Source of the DNA: Mycolicibacterium wolinskyi
GTDB taxonomy: Bacteria > Actinomycetota > Actinomycetes > Mycobacteriales > Mycobacteriaceae
Direction of reading: 5' to 3'
Assembly (NCBI RefSeq): GCF_002101965.1
Contig: NZ_LQQA01000033.1
Coordinates: 434,001 to 498,000, forward strand
Length of the DNA stretch: 64,000 bases
Positions 32,392 through 40,129 of the stretch are shown here, one piece after another. A model generated the notes under the pieces. That model saw only the letters and a program-made list of their open reading frames with translations. It was not told the origin of the DNA and searched no databases. Position numbers and translations under genes: made by a program. How positions within the stretch are numbered: the first letter of the stretch is position 1; the number at the start of each line of letters is the position of its first letter.

Positions 32392-33901
32392 GGTCCGGAT
32401 CCGGCGCCGGCTCCGGCGCCCTGGAGAGCGAATACCACGCGACCGCAGCGCATGCCGTGGTCAGCAGCACGTGCGCCCACGAGTACATGCCGTGTGCGCC
32501 GTCGGGTTTCCACATCACCATGATCCAGGTCGACGCGGCCGCGATCGCGGCGATCGCCGGACGGGTCTGGATCAGCGCGGCCGCGACCGCGAGCGGCCAC
32601 GTGTAGTACCACGGCAGCGCGGCGGGCACGAACAACACCACAACCAGCATCGCCAGCGCGATACCGGTCAGCAGGTCGCGGTCCGAATGGCGGAAACGCC
32701 ACCACAGCAACGGAAGTGAGACCGCGATGATCGCGATCCCGACGATCCGGGTCACGCCGAGCACCGCATAGAAGTTGACCGGCAGCACCAGGCCGCCGAA
32801 CACGTTGATCAAGTTTGCGACAGCCGTCGGCACGGTCAGCCAGTTGATGATCTTGACATTGCCGGCCGCGAGCGCCGACAGCCAGCCCAACCCGACGCCG
32901 GCCAGCAACGACATCACCGCGAACACCGCGGCGAAGATCACGATGGAAGCCGCGGTCGCCAGGGCGAATGCGCGGACGGCCGGGAGGTCGCGGCGATCGC
33001 GAAGCTGATGCATCCACGCCCACACCATGAACGGAAGGGCAAGGCCTGCGGTCGCTTTCACGGCGACCGCCACGGCGATCAGGCCGATACCCCACACCGG
33101 GTGACGTTCGAACGTCAACGCGATACCGGCCATCATCAGGCCGACCATCAGCATCTCGTTGTGGACACCGCCCATCAGGTGAATGATCACGAGCGGGTTG
33201 AGCACGCAGACCCACAGTGCCGCGGCCCCGCTCGCGCCGATGTGGCGTGCCACGCGTTGCGTCGCCCAGATCAGCAGCACCAGACCGGGCAGCATGCACA
33301 GGCGCAACAGCATGGTTCCGGCAACGACATCGTTGCCGACGAGGATCGTGACGAACTTCGCGACGAGGATGAACGCCGGACCGTAGGGCGCAGTCGTCGT
33401 CGTCCAGATCGGACTCACGTTGTCGAGCAATGAATTCGGGTTCTCGACCGGGCCCACGACGTAGGGGTCGAAGCCGTCGCGCAGCAGTGCGCCCTGCGCC
33501 AGATAGGAATAGGTGTCGCGGCTGAACAGCGGAACACTCAGCAACAGCGGTGCAAGCCAGAAGCCGGTCGTGGCCACCATCGTGTACTCGGTGGCGGTGC
33601 GGTCGATCACGCGGCGCCCCAACCACAACCACGCGATCAGCATGAGCGCGACACCGGTCCACAGCAGTATCGACGACAGCACGAGGCCGTGACCGAACCG
33701 CAGCCAGGACAGGTGCAGCGATTCCAGCAGCGGATCGTGCAATCGGGTGCTTCCCGCGCCGAGACCGCCGATCGTCAGTAATGCCGCGCCAAGGCATCCG
33801 AGTCGGGCCGGGCGCGCCTCGGCGGAGACGGCGAAGGCGCCGAAGCGCGAGACATGCTGTGCCAGCCCGCTGTTCGGGGTCTGGATTCCGGTGGGCGTCA
33901 T
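32378..33901 (-). CDS. mptA: Polyprenyl-phosphomannose-dependent alpha-1,6-mannosyltransferase
   Basis: A 507-residue GT-C mannosyltransferase (Rv2174/MptA-like) that extends the alpha-1,6-mannan backbone of lipomannan and LAM outside the membrane. More than ten hydrophobic segments are visible. The catalytic-type motif in the first large loop is SRDTYSYLAQGALL, and TTTAPYGPAFILVAKFV follows. It is downstream of idsA2 by 18 nt on the same strand, and IdsA2 makes prenyl diphosphates that could feed its lipid-phosphate donor. The last 14 nt overlap the convergent regulator gene. Confidence 0.92.
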   Translation of the reverse strand: MTPTGIQTPNSGLAQHVSRFGAFAVSAEARPARLGCLGAALLTIGGLGAGSTRLHDPLLESLHLSWLRFGHGLVLSSILLWTGVALMLIAWLWLGRRVIDRTATEYTMVATTGFWLAPLLLSVPLFSRDTYSYLAQGALLRDGFDPYVVGPVENPNSLLDNVSPIWTTTTAPYGPAFILVAKFVTILVGNDVVAGTMLLRLCMLPGLVLLIWATQRVARHIGASGAAALWVCVLNPLVIIHLMGGVHNEMLMVGLMMAGIALTFERHPVWGIGLIAVAVAVKATAGLALPFMVWAWMHQLRDRRDLPAVRAFALATAASIVIFAAVFAVMSLLAGVGLGWLSALAAGNVKIINWLTVPTAVANLINVFGGLVLPVNFYAVLGVTRIVGIAIIAVSLPLLWWRFRHSDRDLLTGIALAMLVVVLFVPAALPWYYTWPLAVAAALIQTRPAIAAIAAASTWIMVMWKPDGAHGMYSWAHVLLTTACAAVAWYSLSRAPEPAPDPDPSKP

Positions 33902-33919
33902 GGGCGCGGAGTCATACCC

Positions 33920-35008
33920 CTATACCGACCGGTTGGCGGCCCATCGGGCGAGCTCGGACAGGCCGGCCTTCGCCCTGGCATGGACGGGGGCGGCCGCGAG
34001 TATGTCGAGCGCGCGGCTCGTGAGCAGCTCGATGTGCTCCTCGACGGCGGCGAGGGCGCCGACCGATTCGATGGCCCGGCACAGTTCGCCGACCTGTCCG
34101 TCGGACAACTCGGTGCCGACCGAGGTGCGCAGCAACTTGGCTGCCGCGGGGTCGGACTTGTCGGCCAGCTCGAGGGCCTCGGCCAGCAGAACTGTGCGTT
34201 TGCCCGAGCGCAGGTCGTCGCCGGACGGCTTACCCGTGACGGCCGGATCGCCGAACACCCCGAGCACATCGTCGCGCAGCTGGAAGGCGACCCCGAGGTC
34301 GTTGCCGATCCGGTGGAAGATCTCCTGCACGTCCGGGCGGTCGGCGGCGGCCGCGGCCCCGAGCTGCAGTGGCCGGGCGACGGTGTAGGACGCGGTCTTG
34401 TAGGTGTTGACGTTCATCGCCGATGCCACCGACTCCGCGCCACTGGATTCGGCGACGATGTCGAGGTACTGGCCGCCGAGCACCTCGGTGCGGATGTCAC
34501 GCCACACCTGCTGGACGCGCCGGTGTGCGTCGACGGGTAGATCGGCGCCGGCGACGACGTCGTCGGCCCACGCCAGGGCGAGGTCGCCGGCCAGGATCGC
34601 CGCCGACAGGCCGAACTGTTTGGCCGAGCCGCGCCACGTACGGCCGGTGTGCTGCTCGGTGAACAGGCGATGGACCGTGGGAAAGCCACGGCGGGTGGCC
34701 GAGTCGTCGATGACGTCGTCGTGCACCAGGGCGCACGCCTGCAGCAATTCCAGCGCGGCGAACAGTCGCAGCACGCCGGGATCGGCGGGGGCGTCGGGCG
34801 GTTCGACGACGGCCCGCCAGCCCCAGTAGGCAAAGGCCGGGCGGAGCCGCTTGCCGCCGCGTAACACGAACTCCTCAAGAGCCGCGGTCAGCTCTGCGTA
34901 ATCCGATCCGATATACGCGCAGTCACGTCGACGCTCGTGCAGATACTCGCGCAACTGGTCGGTGACGGCGCTGGCCAACTCGACGGCTGACGGTGCCGCT
35001 GCTTCCAC
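33920..35008 (-). CDS. idsA2: Polyprenyl (geranylgeranyl-type) diphosphate synthase
   Basis: A 362-residue trans-isoprenyl diphosphate synthase. The first Asp-rich motif is DDVIDD (D97-D98-x2-D101-D102), the second is QLRDDVLGVFGD at about 241-252, and GGKRLRPAF (51-59) is the conserved basic segment. The enzyme elongates allylic diphosphates with isopentenyl diphosphate. The chain length cannot be told with certainty: residues just before the first motif (LLQACALVHDD) lack the large aromatic residues that limit farnesyl synthases. GTG 35008 start. It is downstream of lppM, and the intervening Rv2172c of M. tuberculosis is missing here. Confidence 0.9.
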   Translation of the reverse strand: MEAAAPSAVELASAVTDQLREYLHERRRDCAYIGSDYAELTAALEEFVLRGGKRLRPAFAYWGWRAVVEPPDAPADPGVLRLFAALELLQACALVHDDVIDDSATRRGFPTVHRLFTEQHTGRTWRGSAKQFGLSAAILAGDLALAWADDVVAGADLPVDAHRRVQQVWRDIRTEVLGGQYLDIVAESSGAESVASAMNVNTYKTASYTVARPLQLGAAAAADRPDVQEIFHRIGNDLGVAFQLRDDVLGVFGDPAVTGKPSGDDLRSGKRTVLLAEALELADKSDPAAAKLLRTSVGTELSDGQVGELCRAIESVGALAAVEEHIELLTSRALDILAAAPVHARAKAGLSELARWAANRSV

Positions 35009-35126
35009 GCTCAGCGCCCGCCCCTTTCTCTGTGTGCTCCGATGGCCCCCGAGTGCATTCAGCGTAAAGCGTGCCGCCGGTTTTGTAGCAAGCGAGATGC
35101 CTACGCGCCGCCGCGGGCGTGCGGGG

Positions 35127-35831
35127 TCAGTCGGTGGTGCTGACCGGATCGCCCGGTTTGGGGGAGCGGTCGCGGCTGGCCCAGGCCAGCCAGCCGACGA
35201 CCCCGGCGACCAACATCGCGCCGACGATGAGCCAGATGGCCGCTGTGGTGAAGGACCGGGCGCTCGGATCGGTGTAGCGCGCCTGGGCGTTCATGGTGCT
35301 GACCACGCCCGGCCGCAGCTTCCACTCGACGATCGAGGAACTGACCTGGTCGCCGTTGGTCGAAGTCACCTCGCCGGGGAAGGACACCGTCAGCAGCACG
35401 TCGGCTTCCGGGTCGTTCATCGAGGTGAGATCGACGCGGCCCTCCAGGATCACCAGATCGCCCGCGCGCCGCAGCGAGATGTCGACACCCGCGGCGTCCC
35501 GGTTCATGCCGGCGAGCTGCGGCAGTTCGGCGAACGTGAGGTCGGAGAACACCGCCTGCGAGCCGACGTAGTCGTCGCGGCTGTACTCGGAGACCGCGAC
35601 CTTCGTGGCGAACGGCAGGTTGTTGAGTAGCTGGGGGCCCTTGTCGTCGGCGTCGCGCGGCTTGGCGGCGGCGATGATCTGACCGGACACGCGATCGTCG
35701 GGCGACACCGTGATGGATGCCCGGACGCGTACGCACCCGACCGCCATCGGCAGAAGCAGTAGCAACATCACCAGCGCGAGCAGCCTGCGGCGGCTGCGAT
35801 GGCTGGGTCGTCGGACGCGCACGCGAGTCAT
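35127..35831 (-). CDS. lppM: Lipoprotein LppM
   Basis: A 234-residue protein with an N-terminal signal ending in lipobox MAVGC (Cys33), an outer beta-rich domain and an unusual second hydrophobic helix near the C-terminus (about 196-218, AAIWLIVGAMLVAGVVGWLAW). This dual topology fits LppM (Rv2171). The soluble domain of LppM has a lipid-binding-like fold and the protein affects phagosome blocking in M. tuberculosis; its biochemical role is not settled. ATG start. It is first in the lppM-idsA2-mptA run on minus. Confidence 0.88.
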   Translation of the reverse strand: MTRVRVRRPSHRSRRRLLALVMLLLLLPMAVGCVRVRASITVSPDDRVSGQIIAAAKPRDADDKGPQLLNNLPFATKVAVSEYSRDDYVGSQAVFSDLTFAELPQLAGMNRDAAGVDISLRRAGDLVILEGRVDLTSMNDPEADVLLTVSFPGEVTSTNGDQVSSSIVEWKLRPGVVSTMNAQARYTDPSARSFTTAAIWLIVGAMLVAGVVGWLAWASRDRSPKPGDPVSTTD

Positions 35832-35866
35832 CGTGCCAGATCCGGCTGCCGATATTCGACCCGGAG

Positions 35867-36481
35867 TTACAGGGGGAGGCTGCGCCCGAGGATCGCGAAC
35901 GCCCGCGGGTCGCCCGCGAAGTGGTAGCCGCGGATCACGTCGGTGAAGCCGAGGCGTCGGTACAGCTTCCAGGCGCGATTGGCCTCGCCGTTGATCTCCG
36001 GGGTCGACAACAGGACGTGAGATTCACCACGGCCGGCAAGGAGTCGTCGGGCCAGCGCCTCGCCGAGGCCGTGGCCCTGGGCGCGTGGATCGATGTGCAA
36101 CTCGGTGAGTTCGAAGTAGCTGGTCATGAGTTCGGTGATGCGCGCCGGGCTCGCGCCGACGCGGCGCAGGCCGGCGACGACCTGTTGTTGCCACCATTGG
36201 TCGGGTGCCCCGCAGTAGCCGTACGCCACGCCCAGTAGCGGCGCAGTAGCCAAGTCCGCGCTGGTGGGAGCGCTGTTCGGGCCGGCGATGTCGATGGCGG
36301 CCACGGCTTTCCAGCCGCTTCGGCGGGTGTGTTCGAGCCACAGCGCGGCCCGCTGCTCCTCGGTGCCGCGGGGGTAGCGCATGGCATCGACGTAGACGCG
36401 CAGCGCATCGGGGAGCCGGCGCTGCATATCGTCCGGCGACAGATCGATGAGATACGCCGCCAATTCTGTTGCCTTCCCCAT
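35867..36481 (-). CDS. GNAT-family N-acetyltransferase (Rv2170-like)
   Basis: A 204-residue GNAT protein. The acetyl-CoA-binding motif A is RAQGHGLGEALARRLLA (R/QxxGxG/A form), preceded by the strand LTELHIDP and followed by WKLYRRLGFTDV, the usual motif B. Rv2170 of M. tuberculosis acts on isoniazid and was reported to acetylate lysine and isocitrate dehydrogenase; the acceptor here is unknown. Start ATG 36481 (MGKATELAAYLID) gives the expected length; further in-frame ATGs lie upstream and the frame is open to 36715, overlapping the divergent gene. It precedes lppM by 35 nt. Confidence 0.84.
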   Translation of the reverse strand: MGKATELAAYLIDLSPDDMQRRLPDALRVYVDAMRYPRGTEEQRAALWLEHTRRSGWKAVAAIDIAGPNSAPTSADLATAPLLGVAYGYCGAPDQWWQQQVVAGLRRVGASPARITELMTSYFELTELHIDPRAQGHGLGEALARRLLAGRGESHVLLSTPEINGEANRAWKLYRRLGFTDVIRGYHFAGDPRAFAILGRSLPL

Positions 36482-36697
36482 GCGCCTGCTGTCCGGTCGA
36501 AGCCCTTGCGAACTCATTATCGGAGTCATTATCCGGCGGTGAGGCGCTCCATCCCACCAACGCCGAAGGCCTACAATCGAGTGCGAACAAGGTGGTACGG
36601 CTCGGATCGACCTCGTATCATTACTGTTAGGTGCCCGTAAGTGCGGGTGTACACACGACTTTGACGAGGCGACGGCGGCGTCGGCAAGGAGGGACGA

Positions 36698-37096
36698 ATG
36701 CCACTCTCCGATCATGAGCAGCGCATGCTCGACCAGATCGAGAGCGCGCTCTATGCCGAGGACCCCAAGTTCGCTTCGAGCGTCCGGGGTGGGACTCTAC
36801 GCGCGCCGTCGGCGCGCCGCAGGTTGCAGGGCGCGCTGCTGTTCATCGTGGGCTTGGCGATGCTCGTGGTGGGCGTCGCCGTCAAGGCCACGATGATCGG
36901 CGGGTTCCCGATCCTGTCTGTCATCGGTTTCATCGTGATGTTCGGCGGCGTGGTGTTCGCGATCACCGGCCCGCGGGTCGCCGGACGTGATCGGTCCGCC
37001 GCACCGGGCGCGACGCCACGTCAGCGGCGCCAGCGTGGCGGCGGTTCGTTCACCAACCGCATGGAAGACCGCTTCCGCCGTCGGTTCGACGAGTAG
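36698..37096 (+). CDS. DUF3040 membrane protein (Rv2169c-like)
   Basis: A 132-residue protein of the DUF3040 family. It begins MPLSDHEQRMLDQIESALYAEDPKF, given here in two parts: an acidic helix SDHEQRMLDQIE, then ALYAEDPKF, the family signature. Two hydrophobic segments at about 43-62 (LQGALLFIVGLAMLVVGVAV) and 67-90 form a membrane hairpin, followed by a basic tail (RQRRQRGGG and RRRFDE). The function is unknown. The ATG follows AAGGAGGGACGA. It is set off from the dcw cluster by a strong intrinsic terminator. Confidence 0.88.
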   Translation: MPLSDHEQRMLDQIESALYAEDPKFASSVRGGTLRAPSARRRLQGALLFIVGLAMLVVGVAVKATMIGGFPILSVIGFIVMFGGVVFAITGPRVAGRDRSAAPGATPRQRRQRGGGSFTNRMEDRFRRRFDE

Positions 37097-37113
37097 ACCG
37101 CTCGAGCGGTCCC

Positions 37114-37145
37114 AGGGGTAGCCCACGAGGGCTACCCCTTTTTTT
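37114..37145 (+). terminator. Intrinsic terminator after the DUF3040 gene
   Basis: An 11-bp perfect stem AGGGGTAGCCC / GGGCTACCCCT (37114-37124 with 37129-37139) with loop ACGA is followed by a run of T to 37145. This is a textbook Rho-independent terminator, unusual in mycobacteria. It insulates the dcw cluster from upstream transcription. Confidence 0.92.
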
Positions 37146-37383
37146 ATGCCAGGTTTTTGTGCGCAGCCCCCGTTTCGCGACACGCCGGAACAGCGCCCAG
37201 CGCACTCCCGGCACGCCGGTGTGCGTAACGGTTCGGCTTCGCCCCACTTTCCGCCCCCCACTCCGCCCCACCCGGGCCGCCTCGGTGTTGACCTGCGGTT
37301 TTTCCGCGCCGACGGCTGAACGGGCGGCCAGAAAACGTCGGCTGAGGTCCGGTCGGGGGGCGATTGTGGGGCGAAATCCCGAA

Positions 37384-37443
37384 GTGGTGGCATCAAATGG
37401 AGCAAAGTGGGGGATCGTGGGGTAAAGTGGCGGCCAGCGGGGA
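37384..37443 (+). promoter_or_regulatory. Probable MraZ operator: six 10-bp-spaced TGG boxes
   Basis: TGG occurs at exactly 37388, 37398, 37408, 37418 and 37428, with CGG at 37438: one box per helical turn. The best copies read AAAGTGG (37404 and 37424) and TCGTGGGG. MraZ proteins bind tandem TGGGN or AAAGTG-type direct repeats spaced by a helical turn upstream of their own operons, so this is the expected autoregulatory site of the dcw cluster. It lies 68-127 nt before the mraZ ATG, and a TAAAGT at 37423 could be a -10 lying inside it. Confidence 0.8.
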
Positions 37444-37510
37444 AACCGGAGCCCCGCTCGGCGAAGGCGAAGCGACTCGGGATCCGAACCGGGTGGCGGG
37501 AGGTGGCCAG

Positions 37511-37942
37511 ATGTTTCTGGGTACCTACACGCCCAAGCTCGATGACAAGGGGCGGCTCACGCTGCCCGCCAAGTTCCGCGACGCGCTGGCAGGAGGGTTG
37601 ATGGTCACCAAGAGCCAAGATCACAGCCTTGCCGTCTACCCGCGCGACGAGTTCGAGAAGTTGGCCAGGCGCGCATCGCAGGCGTCCCGGAGCAATCCGG
37701 AGGCCCGTGCGTTCCTGCGCAGCCTGGCCGCGGCAACCGATGAGCAGCACCCCGACGCGCAGGGCCGGATCACCCTGTCGGCGGACCATCGGCGCTACGC
37801 GAACCTGTCCAAGGATTGCGTGGTGATCGGGTCGGTCGACTACCTGGAGATCTGGGACGCCCAAGCCTGGCAGGAGTACCAGCAGACCCACGAAGAAAAC
37901 TTCTCCGCGGCCACTGATGAAACTCTGCGCGACATCATCTGA
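37511..37942 (+). CDS. mraZ: Transcriptional regulator MraZ
   Basis: A 143-residue MraZ made of two AbrB/SpoVT-like halves (MFLGTYTPKLDDKGRLTLPA at the start; DAQGRITLSADHRRYANL in the second half). Each half carries the DxxGR motif that contacts DNA. MraZ forms a ring of subunits and represses the dcw operon in E. coli. ATG 37511 follows CGGGAGGTGGCCAG; the open frame from 37364 would cross the operator. It is the first gene of the dcw cluster and overlaps rsmH by 26 nt. Confidence 0.96.
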   Translation: MFLGTYTPKLDDKGRLTLPAKFRDALAGGLMVTKSQDHSLAVYPRDEFEKLARRASQASRSNPEARAFLRSLAAATDEQHPDAQGRITLSADHRRYANLSKDCVVIGSVDYLEIWDAQAWQEYQQTHEENFSAATDETLRDII

Positions 37943-39095
37943 TGAGGCTGATACGGCCCGCCACCCGGCGGGGGCCCCGGACCTAGCCCGTGCAACGCGG
38001 CCTCTGCCCGAATCGGCCCTGGCGTACTTCCCCAACGCCAGGTCCATTGATTCGGACAGAGACCACGCTGCAGGGGCTGTCCCTAGCGGAGGTGTTGGAG
38101 TGGTTCACGACTCCCCAGATCCCCAGGAACACGGGCACATCCCGGTTCTCCTGGAACGCTGTGTCGAACTGTTGGCACCGGCATTGAGCCGCAAGCACGC
38201 CGACGGCACCCACGCGGTCCTCGTCGACGCGACCCTGGGAGCCGGCGGTCATTCCGAACGCTTCCTCACCGACTTTCCGGGCCTACGCCTGATCGGCCTC
38301 GACCGTGATCCCAATGCGCTGGCCATCGCCGGCGCCCGGCTCGCCCCGTTCGGCGACCGGGTGACGCTCGTGCGCACGCGTTACGACGGAATCGCCTCGG
38401 CCCTCGCCGATTCGGGCGTGCCTCGCATCGACGGCGTGTTGTTCGACCTCGGGGTTTCGTCGATGCAACTCGACCAGGCGCAGCGGGGATTCTCCTATGC
38501 CACCGACGCGCCACTGGACATGCGGATGGATCCCGATGCCCCGCTGACGGCCGCGGAGATCGTCAACACCTATGACGCCAAGTCGCTCGCCAGGGTGCTG
38601 CGCGATTTCGGCGAGGAACGATTCGCGGGCCGCATCGCCGACAAGATCGTCCGGCGCCGAGCCTCCCAGCCGTTCACGACGACCGGCGAACTCGTCGAGC
38701 TGCTCTATGAAGCCATTCCGGCACCGGCCCGGCGGACCGGGGGACACCCCGCCAAGCGCACCTTCCAGGCGTTGCGCATCGCGGTCAACGGGGAGCTGGA
38801 TTCGCTGCGCATCGCGATCCCGGCGGCGCTGGGCGCTCTGCAGCCCGGCGGCCGAATCGTGGTCATGGCCTACCAGTCGCTCGAGGACCGCATCGTCAAG
38901 CAGGCGTTCAGCACGGTCACCGCGTCGCGGACGCCGCCGGGCCTGCCCATCGAACTCCCGGGTCATGAACCCGAGTTCGTGGCCCTGACCCGCGGGGCCG
39001 AGCGGGCCGATGAACAGGAGATCGAACGCAATCCACGGAGCGCCCCGGTGCGCCTACGAGCACTCGAAAAGGTTGGGGGAAGGGGCAACTCATGA
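37917..39095 (+). CDS. rsmH: 16S rRNA (cytosine-1402-N4) methyltransferase
   Basis: A 392-residue RsmH (MraW) that N4-methylates C1402 of 16S rRNA using SAM. The SAM-binding loop is DATLGAGGHSERFL, GLDRDPNAL is the acidic second strand, and LFDLGVSSMQLD and GGHPAKRTFQALRIAVN are signature segments. The first ~80 residues are poorly conserved, as in M. tuberculosis RsmH, and the region PESALAYFPNAR is shared with it. ATG 37917 lies inside mraZ, so the true start may be later, but no better in-frame ATG/GTG with a ribosome-binding site precedes that conserved segment. It overlaps ftsL by 4 nt. Confidence 0.93.
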   Translation: MKLCATSSDEADTARHPAGAPDLARATRPLPESALAYFPNARSIDSDRDHAAGAVPSGGVGVVHDSPDPQEHGHIPVLLERCVELLAPALSRKHADGTHAVLVDATLGAGGHSERFLTDFPGLRLIGLDRDPNALAIAGARLAPFGDRVTLVRTRYDGIASALADSGVPRIDGVLFDLGVSSMQLDQAQRGFSYATDAPLDMRMDPDAPLTAAEIVNTYDAKSLARVLRDFGEERFAGRIADKIVRRRASQPFTTTGELVELLYEAIPAPARRTGGHPAKRTFQALRIAVNGELDSLRIAIPAALGALQPGGRIVVMAYQSLEDRIVKQAFSTVTASRTPPGLPIELPGHEPEFVALTRGAERADEQEIERNPRSAPVRLRALEKVGGRGNS

Positions 39096-40129
39096 AGGTG
39101 AAGCGACCGGAATCAGCGCGCGAGGCCGACCGCAGGCGCGTGCGCCAGCCGGCGCGGGGTGCCCAGCGGCGCAATGCCGACGCGCCGCCGCGCAAGCGCA
39201 GGCCCAGCCGTGAACAGCGGCCGTTGCGGTCGGCGCCACAGACCGGGCCGATCCCGCGGCCCAGAAGCGGGCCGGTGCGGCCGAAGAGTGCCAGTCAGGC
39301 GAAGGCTCGGGCAAAGGCCCGTAAAGCCAAGGCGCCCAAGGTTGTCCGTCCGCCATTGCGGGAACGGCTGCTGGTCCGGCTCGCCTCCGTCGAGCTGAAT
39401 CCGCGGGAGCTGATCGCCCGTGTCCCGTTCGTCGTGTTGGTGATCGCGGCGCTGGGCGTCGGCCTCGGCATCACGCTGTGGCTGTCGACCGGATCGGCCG
39501 AACGCTCCTACCAGTTGGGCCACGCCCGGCAGACCAACGAGGGTCTGCTGCAGCAGAAGGAAGCGCTCGAGCGCGATGTGCTCGAGGCGCAGGCCGCCCC
39601 GGCGCTGGCCGAGGCCGCGCGCAACCTCGGCATGATCCCGTCGCGCGACACCGCGCACCTGGTACAGGATCCGGCGGGCAACTGGACCGTGGTCGGCACC
39701 CCCAAACCGGCCGAGGGGGTGCCGCCGCCACCGCTGAACACACCGCTGCCCGAGGAGGCGCCGCCACCGCCGCCCGCACCCGCCGCGCCTCGAGTCGTCG
39801 ATCCGCGTGAGCTGACGGTGCGCGTGCCGCAGACCGGCCAGCCCGCGGGAGCGCTGCCCGCGGTGCCGCCCGCCGAGATGCCGCACGGGGTGCCGGGGGC
39901 GCAGCCGCCTGCGCCCGGCCCGGTGCCGTTGGCCGCACCCTTGGATGTGCCTGCCGCGCAGGCGCTCCCGGCGCCGCCCGAGGCGCCGCCCGTGCCCGCC
40001 GCGCCACCGGTACCGGAGACGGCACAGGCACCGGGTGCCATGCACGTGCCCACCCCCGGTGTGCCGATTGCTCCCGGCCCAGCGCCCGCCGTCGAGCAGT
40101 TCACCCCGGCAACCCCGCCCGCAGCATGA
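39092..40129 (+). CDS. ftsL: Cell division protein FtsL, long proline-rich form
   Basis: A 345-residue bitopic division protein. It has a very basic cytoplasmic N-terminus (residues 1-95, many RR and KR pairs), one membrane helix (111-131) and a short coiled coil (about 137-175) that would pair with FtsB/DivIC and FtsQ. A long Pro/Ala-rich outer tail runs from about 195 to the end. E. coli FtsL is about 120 residues; the tail is a mycobacterial addition and its function is unknown. ATGA overlaps at both ends link it to rsmH and pbpB. Confidence 0.9.
   Translation: MKVKRPESAREADRRRVRQPARGAQRRNADAPPRKRRPSREQRPLRSAPQTGPIPRPRSGPVRPKSASQAKARAKARKAKAPKVVRPPLRERLLVRLASVELNPRELIARVPFVVLVIAALGVGLGITLWLSTGSAERSYQLGHARQTNEGLLQQKEALERDVLEAQAAPALAEAARNLGMIPSRDTAHLVQDPAGNWTVVGTPKPAEGVPPPPLNTPLPEEAPPPPPAPAAPRVVDPRELTVRVPQTGQPAGALPAVPPAEMPHGVPGAQPPAPGPVPLAAPLDVPAAQALPAPPEAPPVPAAPPVPETAQAPGAMHVPTPGVPIAPGPAPAVEQFTPATPPAA

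Larger units (their letters stand above)
37097..37510. other. Intergenic region upstream of mraZ: palindrome, terminator and repeated boxes
   Basis: These 414 nt contain no supported gene. In order they hold a perfect 14-bp palindrome ACCGCTCGAGCGGT (37097-37110) right after the DUF3040 stop, an intrinsic terminator (37114-37145), a minus-strand set of TGGGG boxes (about 37242-37274), and the main plus-strand TGG box array (37384-37443). The mraZ ribosome-binding site GGGAGG lies at the end. The dcw promoter must lie here. Confidence 0.75.

Noticed and set aside
37288..37293. TTGACC as the -35 of a dcw promoter
   Set aside because: No acceptable -10 lies 16-19 nt downstream; the following bases are GACGGC.
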